DNA of 64,000 nt, from assembly GCA_016191115.1 (NCBI GenBank), contig JACPPG010000020.1, forward strand, positions 90,912 through 154,911, read 5' to 3'. The notes beneath the pieces are model-generated. The model was not told the DNA's origin. It saw only the letters and a list, made by a program, of their open reading frames with translations, and ran no database searches. The position numbers and the translations under genes were made by a program. The DNA comes from Planctomycetia bacterium. Its GTDB lineage: Bacteria > Planctomycetota > Planctomycetia > Pirellulales > JACPPG01. Positions 40,418 through 48,425 of this stretch are shown here, one piece after another; position 1 is the stretch's first letter, and each line of letters starts with the position of its first letter.

Positions 40418-41749
40418 ATGAAACCGACGATTATCGAGGCAAGGCTGCTCGACGACATGGAGCGGCTGCCGGTTATCGACGCTCACAGCCATCTGCCCAT
40501 CGAGCGCGTTCGTCTGACGGAGCACGCCGACGCGCTAACGTTCTATCGTCAATACACGCGGCTGGTGATGTTCGCGGCGGGTCTTGACGAGGCCGAATTC
40601 CTGCGGATGCACGACCCCGAAACGCCGCTTGACGAGCGGTTCGACACGTTCGAGCGGTACTACGAAGTGATCCGTCACAGCTCCGCCGCCAGGTCGGCCG
40701 CGATCGCGCTGGGACGTTTTTATGGCGAGGATCGACTGACTCGCGACAATTTCGAGTCCATCACCGCGCGTATGAGGCGGCTCTATCAACCGGGCGTCCT
40801 CTACCGCACAGTGCTGGTCGAGGCGTGTGGCATCCGCGCCGTGGCCCAGAACGCGCCGCCCGACGAATCCGACTTCGATGATCCGCTCATGCGGGTCGTG
40901 CCCATGATCGGGCTGGGCGGCGAGTGGAACGACTACAACGATCTCGCGCAGCAGCTCATGACGGGTCAGATCGCCGGCGAGGTGGACGACTATCTGGAGA
41001 TGCTTCGCGGGCGGTTGCGCCGGCTCCGGGCCGCCGGAGCCATCGCCTTCAAGCACTTTGTGCATCCGTACCGCGAAAGCGACGCGCGGACCGCGCGGCA
41101 CGCCTGGGAATCCCTGCGCCATGGCGAACGATCCGCGGCGCGCAGCAGCGTCGCCAATCCGCTCGCGAGTTACCTGAGCGACGAACTGATGACGGAAGTC
41201 GCTCGACTGGGTGTCCCTCTGGCGGTGCACAGCGGAGTCTGGGGCGACTTTCGCGAGTTCGATCCACAGCATTTCATCCCTTACTTCCAGCGGCATCCCG
41301 ACCTTCGGTTTGATCTGTTTCACATGGGTATCCCCTACGTCCGCGCCATGGGCCGCATCGCCGCCAACTTCCGCAACGTATGGGTGAACCTCTGCTGGGC
41401 ACCGACGATCTCGACCACTATGGCCGCCCACGCCTTGGACGAATGGCTCGATATGGTGCCGACCAACAAGATCATCGGCTTCGGCTCCGACGTGCGCTGG
41501 CCCGTGGAAAAGGTTTACGGCCACTTGACCCTTGCCCGGCAAACAATCGCGTCGGTCCTGGCCCACCGCATCGATCGCGGATTGCTAAGCCATGGCGAGG
41601 CGATCGAAGTGTCTCGCCGGTGGCTGTTCGACAATGCCGCCGAGCTCTACGCGCTGCGAGCCACGGACGAGCGAGGCCCGTCGCAGCAGTTCCCGTGCGC
41701 CAACGGTCCCTCCCTTTCGCGGCAGGCAAGCGCGTGGCGCGATAGGTAG
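40418..41749 (+). CDS. Amidohydrolase-family metal-dependent hydrolase (uronate isomerase-like TIM barrel)
   Basis: LPVIDAHSHLP; AIAFKHFVHPYRESDARTARHAWESL; RFDLFHMGIPYVRAMGRIAANFRNVWVNLCWAPTIS; IIGFGSDVRWPVEKVYGHL. Confidence 0.8.
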   Translation: MKPTIIEARLLDDMERLPVIDAHSHLPIERVRLTEHADALTFYRQYTRLVMFAAGLDEAEFLRMHDPETPLDERFDTFERYYEVIRHSSAARSAAIALGRFYGEDRLTRDNFESITARMRRLYQPGVLYRTVLVEACGIRAVAQNAPPDESDFDDPLMRVVPMIGLGGEWNDYNDLAQQLMTGQIAGEVDDYLEMLRGRLRRLRAAGAIAFKHFVHPYRESDARTARHAWESLRHGERSAARSSVANPLASYLSDELMTEVARLGVPLAVHSGVWGDFREFDPQHFIPYFQRHPDLRFDLFHMGIPYVRAMGRIAANFRNVWVNLCWAPTISTTMAAHALDEWLDMVPTNKIIGFGSDVRWPVEKVYGHLTLARQTIASVLAHRIDRGLLSHGEAIEVSRRWLFDNAAELYALRATDERGPSQQFPCANGPSLSRQASAWRDR

Positions 41750-41808
41750 CTGTCGCGCCTCGGCAGGGTCTTCCGCCAAGCCCCTTCTTCGAAGTCCACG
41801 CCACCACG

Positions 41809-42669
41809 ATGAAGAAGATTGTCGTCACCGGCGCCAAGGGGGGAACTGGCACTTCGATTGTTGCGCTCTTTCGACAAGTGGGCTATCGCGTGAGCGCCGT
41901 GGATTTGAAGCCACCCAGTCCTGACGACCGCGACTACTGCCAGCTTGATGTGGAACGCGGAGCGGGCGTCCACGACGTGCTAGCCGGCGCGGCGGCGGTC
42001 GTCCATTTCGGCAGCTTGCCGACAGACCAGTGGACCTCCGCGGAAGCTGCTTTCCGCAACCTCGTGCTGGGAGGGTTCAACGTCCTGCAGGCGGCCGCCA
42101 ACCTCCGCGTGCCGCGCATCGTGCTGGCCAGTAGCCCGATGGTCTACGCGCCTTATGCGCGGCACGCCTATCTGCCGATCGACGAAGAATCTCCGCAGGC
42201 GCCCCGCAGCCTCTACGGAGCGGCCAAGCAGAACCTGGAGTCGCTCGCCAGCCATTATGCGCGGTGGCATGGCCTGGCCATTGCCTCTTTGCGTCCGCAG
42301 CGGATCGTCTACGAGGGTTCCTACGAGTGGCGCTTCCGCCGATATACGGACAATGACACGGCCGCCGCCGAGGATCTGTGGGCGTACGTCGATGCTCGAG
42401 ACGTGGCCAGCGCTTGCCTGGCCTGGGTCGAGTCGGACCGGCAGGGCTTCGAAGCGTTCAACCTGGCGGCGGACGACGTGTGCGTCGCAACCCCCACGCG
42501 GGATCTGTTGCGCCGCTTTTACTCTCACGTTCATGACGTCCGGGGTGGCGTATCGGGCAACGCTGGCCTGGTGGACTGTCGGAAGGCAAGGACCATGTTG
42601 GCCTGGCGCCCCGTCTACCACTGGCGCGCCATGGCCGAGGAATCGGACAGCGCGGCTCCCGCAAGGTGA
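41809..42669 (+). CDS. NAD-dependent epimerase/dehydratase (uronate dehydrogenase-like SDR)
   Basis: KKIVVTGAKGGTGTSIVALF; VVHFGSLPTDQWTSAEAAFRNLVLGGFNVLQAA; SLYGAAKQNLE (YxxxK). Confidence 0.85.
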   Translation: MKKIVVTGAKGGTGTSIVALFRQVGYRVSAVDLKPPSPDDRDYCQLDVERGAGVHDVLAGAAAVVHFGSLPTDQWTSAEAAFRNLVLGGFNVLQAAANLRVPRIVLASSPMVYAPYARHAYLPIDEESPQAPRSLYGAAKQNLESLASHYARWHGLAIASLRPQRIVYEGSYEWRFRRYTDNDTAAAEDLWAYVDARDVASACLAWVESDRQGFEAFNLAADDVCVATPTRDLLRRFYSHVHDVRGGVSGNAGLVDCRKARTMLAWRPVYHWRAMAEESDSAAPAR

Positions 42670-42776
42670 GGATCGACCGAAAAATAACTTCTCCTCAATA
42701 CCCCTCGGTCCGAGCAAACGCGCAACCGGGAACACGAACAGCCCAAGAGCCGCTTCAAAGCAGCGGGAAACACGAC

Positions 42777-42915
42777 ATGACCGGTCATCGTCACAGGCAT
42801 CGCTGGGCCGCCATTTCGCTTTTTGCGTGCAGGCCCTCGCCGCGGGAAACGCGGCCGCCCAGCGTACGGAGAACACGGTCCAACTGTTCAACGGGCGGCA
42901 CTACCGTGCCGATCC
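42777..42915 (+). pseudogene. Remnant of a secreted DUF1080-like protein N-terminus (frameshifted, truncated)
   Basis: MTGHRHRHRWAAISLFAC in one frame; ALAAGNAAAQRTENTVQLFNGRHY in the other resembles the TVQLFNGxDLTG start of DUF1080 proteins; abuts the convergent MFS gene end. Confidence 0.35.
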
Positions 42916-44277
42916 TTACCTCCTGGCCGGCAGCCGGAGGGCGACAATGGCCAGCGACGTACCGGCCATGGCAGCCGCCGCAAGAAAGCTTGCCTTGAAG
43001 CCATAGGCATCGGAGATCGCGCCGAAGGCAGCGGGGGCGAAGCTGGCTGGCATCGTCATGAGCTGCAGGTAGGCAATGTTGCGCCGCACTTTGTCAACCG
43101 GCGAGCTGGTCATGACATAGTTGGGGAAATAGACGCCGCAGAGGTCGCCGGCCCCCATCAGGCCGAAACTCAGCAGGAACCACGGTTTCGGCACGATGAG
43201 CGCCCACAATATGCCTGCCAGACACATCCCGGTTGCGACCAGCGCGCCCATCTTGGCGTGCGTCCGCGACAGCAGCCAGCCAAGGAACAGACCGCAGACG
43301 ACCTTGAACGCGAAGCGCAAGGCGTTCTGGTAGCCTGCATAGTCTTCGGCCGCGCCGCCGAACAGTTCCGCCGTGTAGAGTGCCATGTTGTTGACGATGC
43401 AGGTGCCAGCAATAACGCACGAGTAGGCGATAACGGCAAGCAACAAGACCCGATCTCCAACGATGTCGCCGACGCCCTCGATCAAACTGGCCCAGAATGG
43501 CGGCCGCGGATCGTCCGGTTTGGTATCCGGTGGCAGCACAAAGTGGCGCGACAGGATCGCGGCCAGGCCGAGAATGGGCGCCGTGCTGGCGAACACCAGC
43601 GCGAAATTGAGCGGGAACTGCAAGCGTCCAACGGCCAACGCGCCGCGGGTCGCGCCGTCGCCGGCAGCCTGCCAAGGCAACGCGACTTGACCCGCCAGCA
43701 ACAGTTGCGTCCCCATTGATCCCGCCACGGCCAGCAGCGGTCCCGTGCCGTACGCCAAACCCAGGGCCAGCCCTCGACGTTCGGGCGCAATGCCGCGACG
43801 GACCAACTCCCATAGGAACGCGCCCATGACGGTTGTCGCCCCGCCGATCACCGCGCCGTGGGCCACGACGGCGGCAACGCGCATCGGAACGCTCACCGCC
43901 GCCCACAGCGGCGCGGCCACGGCCAGGCCCGCCACCGCCGAGACGACGAAACAGGCGAATACGACAGGCTTGATCGCTCCGACCGTGCGAAATTGCCAGG
44001 CAACAAACAAAGGCGCGATGGTCGCGAGATAGAAGGCCGTGCTGGGCAGGTTGGCGACGGCGTCGGTCGTTCCTAACTCGTGGCACAAACTGGCCTGTAC
44101 AATGCCGACGTAGACGACCGGCGCGGACAGGTAGATCAGGCCCGTGCAGGCGGCGTATAAGACGACATTGCGCAACTGGCGCCCTGAGTCCAGCGGAAAT
44201 GGGTTTGACGGTGGAGTGGGATGGGGCATGACAACCGCCATGGGCCACCGGATGGCGGCATCTTGGTTGGGCAACAA
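42916..44277 (-). CDS. MFS transporter
   Basis: Multiple TM segments: VVLYAACTGLIYLSAPVVYVGIVQ, GGATTVMGAFLWELVRRGIAPERRGLALGLAYGTGPLLAVAGS. Confidence 0.8.
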   Translation of the reverse strand: MLPNQDAAIRWPMAVVMPHPTPPSNPFPLDSGRQLRNVVLYAACTGLIYLSAPVVYVGIVQASLCHELGTTDAVANLPSTAFYLATIAPLFVAWQFRTVGAIKPVVFACFVVSAVAGLAVAAPLWAAVSVPMRVAAVVAHGAVIGGATTVMGAFLWELVRRGIAPERRGLALGLAYGTGPLLAVAGSMGTQLLLAGQVALPWQAAGDGATRGALAVGRLQFPLNFALVFASTAPILGLAAILSRHFVLPPDTKPDDPRPPFWASLIEGVGDIVGDRVLLLAVIAYSCVIAGTCIVNNMALYTAELFGGAAEDYAGYQNALRFAFKVVCGLFLGWLLSRTHAKMGALVATGMCLAGILWALIVPKPWFLLSFGLMGAGDLCGVYFPNYVMTSSPVDKVRRNIAYLQLMTMPASFAPAAFGAISDAYGFKASFLAAAAMAGTSLAIVALRLPARR

Positions 44278-44322
44278 GTCAGTCGGCGGCGATGCTGGGC
44301 CGCCGGTGGGCGCAAGCCATAG

Positions 44323-44979
44323 TCAAAGAACGCCGTGCTTCTCGTAGGCTGCCGTAGCCTTGGCTCCGGCGCGGATGGCGTCGCGAACGAGGTGCTCGCG
44401 ATGCACCTTGTCCCACGCATGTCGTATTACATCTTCCTCGGCCGCTTGGGGAACGACGACAACGCCGTCTTCGTCCGCAAACACCAGATCGCCCGGTGAG
44501 AATCGCACGCGCCCGATTTCCACCGGCACGTCGAGATCGACGACGCGCATGCGCCCGGCGCAATCGCAAACGCTCGAACCGCGCGCGTAGACGGCAAAGC
44601 TCATCGCCCGAACCCTGGCCACGTCGCGAACGGCGCCGTCGACGATCGCCCCCACGCAGCCGCTGGCACGAGCGGCGGTCGATAGCAATTCCCCCCAAAT
44701 CGCCGATCGCATGGACCCGTTGCCGGCCGCGATCATCACGCTGTCCGCCCGGCAGGAATCCACCGCGGCAAGCACGAGCTTGTAGGGATCCGGGACCTCG
44801 TGGGCCATATCGGCCCATAGCGTCGTCTTGCACCGGCCGACAAGAAGATCCGAGACCGTCATCGGGCAAAGCGGCACGCGCGGCGACTGCTGCCGCAATC
44901 CGAGCGCATCGAGGGCGTCGTTGACGACGGCCGAGTAGAGGGACCGCCGCATCATGTCGAGCGTGATCGTTGCGCTCAT
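44323..44979 (-). CDS. RraA family protein (possible oxaloacetate/4-hydroxy-2-oxo-acid aldolase-like)
   Basis: VVNDALDALGLR; WGELLSTAARASGCVGAIVDGAVRDVARVRAM; VRFSPGDLVFADEDGVVVVPQ. Confidence 0.88.
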   Translation of the reverse strand: MSATITLDMMRRSLYSAVVNDALDALGLRQQSPRVPLCPMTVSDLLVGRCKTTLWADMAHEVPDPYKLVLAAVDSCRADSVMIAAGNGSMRSAIWGELLSTAARASGCVGAIVDGAVRDVARVRAMSFAVYARGSSVCDCAGRMRVVDLDVPVEIGRVRFSPGDLVFADEDGVVVVPQAAEEDVIRHAWDKVHREHLVRDAIRAGAKATAAYEKHGVL

Positions 44980-45938
44980 GGTCGTGGTCTCCGCATGTCC
45001 TGCTTGAGACTCTCGCCCGAGCCGGCCGTGGCCTGTTCCATCAACCGCTTGGGAAAGCCGGTACAGACCACGCGCTCCAAGTCGCCCCACCCCCCCGTGC
45101 GCGAGCAACGCAGGCTGACGCACATGGTCAATAGCACCATGGCATCGTTAAATGAGACGCGGTAACGGCGCTCGACAAACCGCGCCATTTCAAAGACGCC
45201 CAGCCGCAGGGCCTCCCCCTCGGTCGCCGCCGCCGTCACGACGTGCCAGCTTTCGGCGTCTTCGACCATGGGCCAGGCCGCAACCGCCTGGTCGAGAAGC
45301 TCGAAGCAAACCGTGACGCGGGCCCCGATCTCGGGCGCTCCGACGATTTCGCCGTCCCCTTGTCGAGCGTGCACGTCCCCCAAAAAAAACATCGCCCCCT
45401 CGACTTCCACCGGGAGATAGACGCGGGCGCCGATGCGAATCTGCGGGCAGTCGAGGTTGCCGCCGAGGCGATTCGGGTGATTGGTCGGCGTCTCCGCCGG
45501 CGCGTTGCCCAGCGTGCCGATCACGGGGTCGATGGGCAGTTCCAGGCCGCGCGACAAGCAAACCTTTCCCTCGCGAATCTGGACCGAGTAGCAGTCCCAA
45601 TCGACCACCTCGTCACGGATGATGGCTCGGTGCGGACCGATAAGCTGAAAGCCGGTGTCGTCCAGTTCCACGCTGCGGATGTCGACCACCAGGCCGCCGC
45701 CAGGGCGCGCTCCTTCGATGTACACCGGACCGGTCAACGGATCGGGCCGATAATCGGGTCCGTCGCGGAAGCGCAGGAAGTCGGCGATGCTGCGCACGCG
45801 ACCATAGCACGCGTCGAGCGTCTCGATCACGAGGTCTTCGCCCGGCGCGACCCGCGCCGCTGGCGGCAAGCTCCGATCCATCAACGTGTGATGATACTGA
45901 CGACCGAGGGTCTTCATTGGTCTCCGAACCCGGGGCAT
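44976..45938 (-). CDS. Acetamidase/formamidase family protein
   Basis: PGEDLVIETLDACYG; VYIEGARPGGGLVVDI; NRLGGNLDCPQIRIGARVYLPVEVEGAMFFLGDVHARQGDGEI. Confidence 0.9.
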   Translation of the reverse strand: MPRVRRPMKTLGRQYHHTLMDRSLPPAARVAPGEDLVIETLDACYGRVRSIADFLRFRDGPDYRPDPLTGPVYIEGARPGGGLVVDIRSVELDDTGFQLIGPHRAIIRDEVVDWDCYSVQIREGKVCLSRGLELPIDPVIGTLGNAPAETPTNHPNRLGGNLDCPQIRIGARVYLPVEVEGAMFFLGDVHARQGDGEIVGAPEIGARVTVCFELLDQAVAAWPMVEDAESWHVVTAAATEGEALRLGVFEMARFVERRYRVSFNDAMVLLTMCVSLRCSRTGGWGDLERVVCTGFPKRLMEQATAGSGESLKQDMRRPRP

Positions 45939-45946
45939 AAAGACAG

Positions 45947-47146
45947 CTAGGCGGCCGGCGCGTAGACGTGTACTTCGTAGGGTCCAAAGCGATCGGACAA
46001 TCGCCCGCCGTCGACGCGGATTTCGCGGTTTTCGCCGACGACTTGCCAGCGCAGGCAGTCGTGCGGAAGGTTGCCGAACGTGGCAAGCATCGGGTCACCC
46101 TGCGCATTCGCGGATAGGACGTGCGGCCCGTCCCGAGACGCTTTTACAAGCACCTCGACCCCTTCCCAGTCGCTGAAGCCAAGCTCAGTGTACTCGACGG
46201 TGAGCTCATGCCGTAGCGGCGGGCTGGCCAGGACGTCGTGCAGATCGCGCAATTCGCCGATCACACGGCGCACGTCGACAAAGCTCGGCGCGTCGATCGG
46301 ATGACGGATCAACATCCATTCCAGGCCCGTCGCGCCGTGAATGATCGCCTGGAACGCCATGAAGCGCATTTCCCAATAAGTGGGATAGCGGCGGTGATGC
46401 TCGTAGATGCCGTGAGCGCGCAGTTCCGGCATGTGCTCGGCGCTGTACCAATTTTCATTGGCGGCGCCTTGTATCTGCATCCATACTTGCCGGCCGTCGG
46501 CCACGCGACGCATCTTGTCCGTATAGCGGCCTACGACCGACAACGTCCGGTCGGCATGGTCCGTCAAGATGCCGTCGCCGCGCGCGCCCGGAAAACTCCT
46601 CATGCCGGGAGCGACGATGCAGTAGGGGTTGGCGCTTATGATGTCCGCCGCCGCGTTGTACTTCCGTAGCGTGGGGACAAGATTGCCACACATGTGACCG
46701 ATGCGAATCGGGTGACGGCCGTCGAGCGACCGAATCAGCGCGCTGCCGGCCGCCATGCCCTCCGGCGAACCCTGCGGCTCGCTCTGGTCCGGCCACATGT
46801 ACGCCGGCTCGTTGAGCTGCTCGTAGCCCAAAAGCGCCGGATGATCCTTGACCGATCGCAGGAGCGCGATCAACTCGTCGCGGCGGCGATCGGCGTCCTT
46901 CGACAAGTCCCCCCGATTGTAGACGTAGGCGTAGAACATCAGGCCGCCGAAGTCTCGTGGAGCCTCGCGCGGCGGCTGCTCGTACTTCAGCATTCCGAAA
47001 GGTGCCCACCGTAGCGCGTTAAAGCCGACGTCGCGCAGGATGGCCGGATCGCCGCCCAGGGGCATGTGCCGCGCCGCGAGGGGAAAAAACGGACGCCCGT
47101 CCACCCGCGTCATGCGATCGTCGTCGATGGTCACGATGGTGGACAT
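45947..47146 (-). CDS. GH-A-clan-like glycoside hydrolase (start uncertain; ORF opens at 47200)
   Basis: ALLGYEQLNEPAYMW (NEP acid/base-like motif); TGLEWMLIRHPIDAPSFVDVRRV. Confidence 0.65.
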   Translation of the reverse strand: MSTIVTIDDDRMTRVDGRPFFPLAARHMPLGGDPAILRDVGFNALRWAPFGMLKYEQPPREAPRDFGGLMFYAYVYNRGDLSKDADRRRDELIALLRSVKDHPALLGYEQLNEPAYMWPDQSEPQGSPEGMAAGSALIRSLDGRHPIRIGHMCGNLVPTLRKYNAAADIISANPYCIVAPGMRSFPGARGDGILTDHADRTLSVVGRYTDKMRRVADGRQVWMQIQGAANENWYSAEHMPELRAHGIYEHHRRYPTYWEMRFMAFQAIIHGATGLEWMLIRHPIDAPSFVDVRRVIGELRDLHDVLASPPLRHELTVEYTELGFSDWEGVEVLVKASRDGPHVLSANAQGDPMLATFGNLPHDCLRWQVVGENREIRVDGGRLSDRFGPYEVHVYAPAA

Positions 47147-47346
47147 ACACAAGACCGAGCCGGCCATGGAAGATCGACCCAAGCCCTCGCTCGATTGCAC
47201 CCCAGCGTCAAGCCGTCAGCTCTTGCCCTCGGGCAATCGTGCGTTTGGCTGCCCCCAGGCGCGGCCACTTCGCGGCGGCAGCGGGAACGCACGCTGAATG
47301 AAGACCTTCGCCTTGTCGTATTGCCTGATCCTAGCGTCCGCATCCC

Positions 47347-47361
47347 ATTATTGTCAATAAT
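47347..47361. promoter_or_regulatory. Palindrome upstream of the GH gene, overlapping a candidate -35
   Basis: ATTATTG-T-CAATAAT; minus strand reads TTGACA...TAGGAT. Confidence 0.45.
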
Positions 47362-47432
47362 CGAGCAAAAGGCGGCCCCCCCCCGCGATTCTTCGACGAT
47401 CCGGCGCGGGTGACAACAACTACTGGAAAGGA

Positions 47433-47590
47433 CCAGGGCCGTTCACAGATTTAGGCTGGACGGCGGCGCACCGGCGGGAAAGTGGGACAGGCACCGAGAC
47501 GCAACGTTCGTCTGAAAGGACTTGCGCTGTTTATGCTCGGAGCCAGTCCCATTTTCCCGCCTCGCCATTTTGAAAAACAGAATGACCCTG
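47433..47590 (+). repeat. Dispersed hairpin repeat, copy A
   Basis: GGCGGGAAAGTGGGACAGGCACCGAG (47473-47498) pairs with CTCGGAGCCAGTCCCATTTTCCCGCC (47536-47561), 23/26; flanked by direct TGGAAAGGACC (47424-47434 and 47591-47601). Confidence 0.85.
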
Positions 47591-47675
47591 TGGAAAGGAC
47601 CCGACGGCTTGCGGCGCTCTTCCCGTTGAATCTGCTCCATGCGGCTAAACCGTTTCGCGGATACAAGGTCGCCCG

Positions 47676-48419
47676 CTATGGTCCGCGCCGCGTCCGCCGC
47701 GGGATAGGCACAAGCATCGGCACGCGTTTCTGATAGCCGGCATACTGATCGCCGTAGAAATGAAGCAAGTCGTGTTCCTCCAACTGCAACGCGATCAGGC
47801 AGTATGCGGTCGTGGCCACGGCGAACAGTAGCCGACCGGCGGTCATCGTGGGCGCTGCCCAGAATGCGATCAAGAAACCCAGAATAAGTGGATGCCGCAC
47901 CCAACGGTATAGAAGCGGCGTGCGAAAACTGACCGGCTCGTAGGGCCGGTTCATCCAGAACAAGCAGACCTGTCGCAGTCCAAACAGGTCGAAGTGATTG
48001 ATTAAGAATGTGGAGACGAGCGCCAATAGCCATCCGAACCAGAAAAGCGCCCAGATCACCAATCTAAGCGCGGGTATCTTTACCTCCCAGACCAGTGCTG
48101 GCATGGGAATCCATAGCCAATAGAGCACGATCAGCAGAAGACTGCTCTTGAACACGTAGGTGCTGCGCTCGACCGGCGGCGGTACGAATTGCGTCCACCA
48201 GGCTTTGAAGCCCGGTCGGGCCATGACGCTGTGCGGCACGGCGAACAATAGCAGCAAGGCCGCATCCTGGATCAATGCCCGTGGCCAAGCGACATCACCC
48301 ACCGGCACATTAATGCTCTTGGGTACGAACAGGTCGCCCACGAAACCGACGGCATATAAAAAGGCGCCCAGAAATATCACGTAACTCCCGGCGCCATACG
48401 CCAAAGCCAGGTGTCGCAT
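47676..48419 (-). CDS. mddA: MddA-like methanethiol S-methyltransferase (isoprenylcysteine methyltransferase/NnrU superfamily membrane protein)
   Basis: WVRHPLILGFLIAFWAAPTMTAGRLLFAVATTAYCLIALQLEEHDLLHFYGDQYAGYQKRVPMLVP matches the MddA C-terminal RHP...LEERDL pattern from memory; multiple TMs. Confidence 0.82.
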   Translation of the reverse strand: MRHLALAYGAGSYVIFLGAFLYAVGFVGDLFVPKSINVPVGDVAWPRALIQDAALLLLFAVPHSVMARPGFKAWWTQFVPPPVERSTYVFKSSLLLIVLYWLWIPMPALVWEVKIPALRLVIWALFWFGWLLALVSTFLINHFDLFGLRQVCLFWMNRPYEPVSFRTPLLYRWVRHPLILGFLIAFWAAPTMTAGRLLFAVATTAYCLIALQLEEHDLLHFYGDQYAGYQKRVPMLVPIPRRTRRGP

Positions 48420-48425
48420 GGTTCG

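Noticed and set aside
47451-47733. ORFs within the hairpin repeat (e.g. KMGLAPSIN..., MGQAPRRNVRLKG...)
   Set aside because: They are translations of the palindromic repeat; the same peptides recur at copy B, so they are probably not genes.
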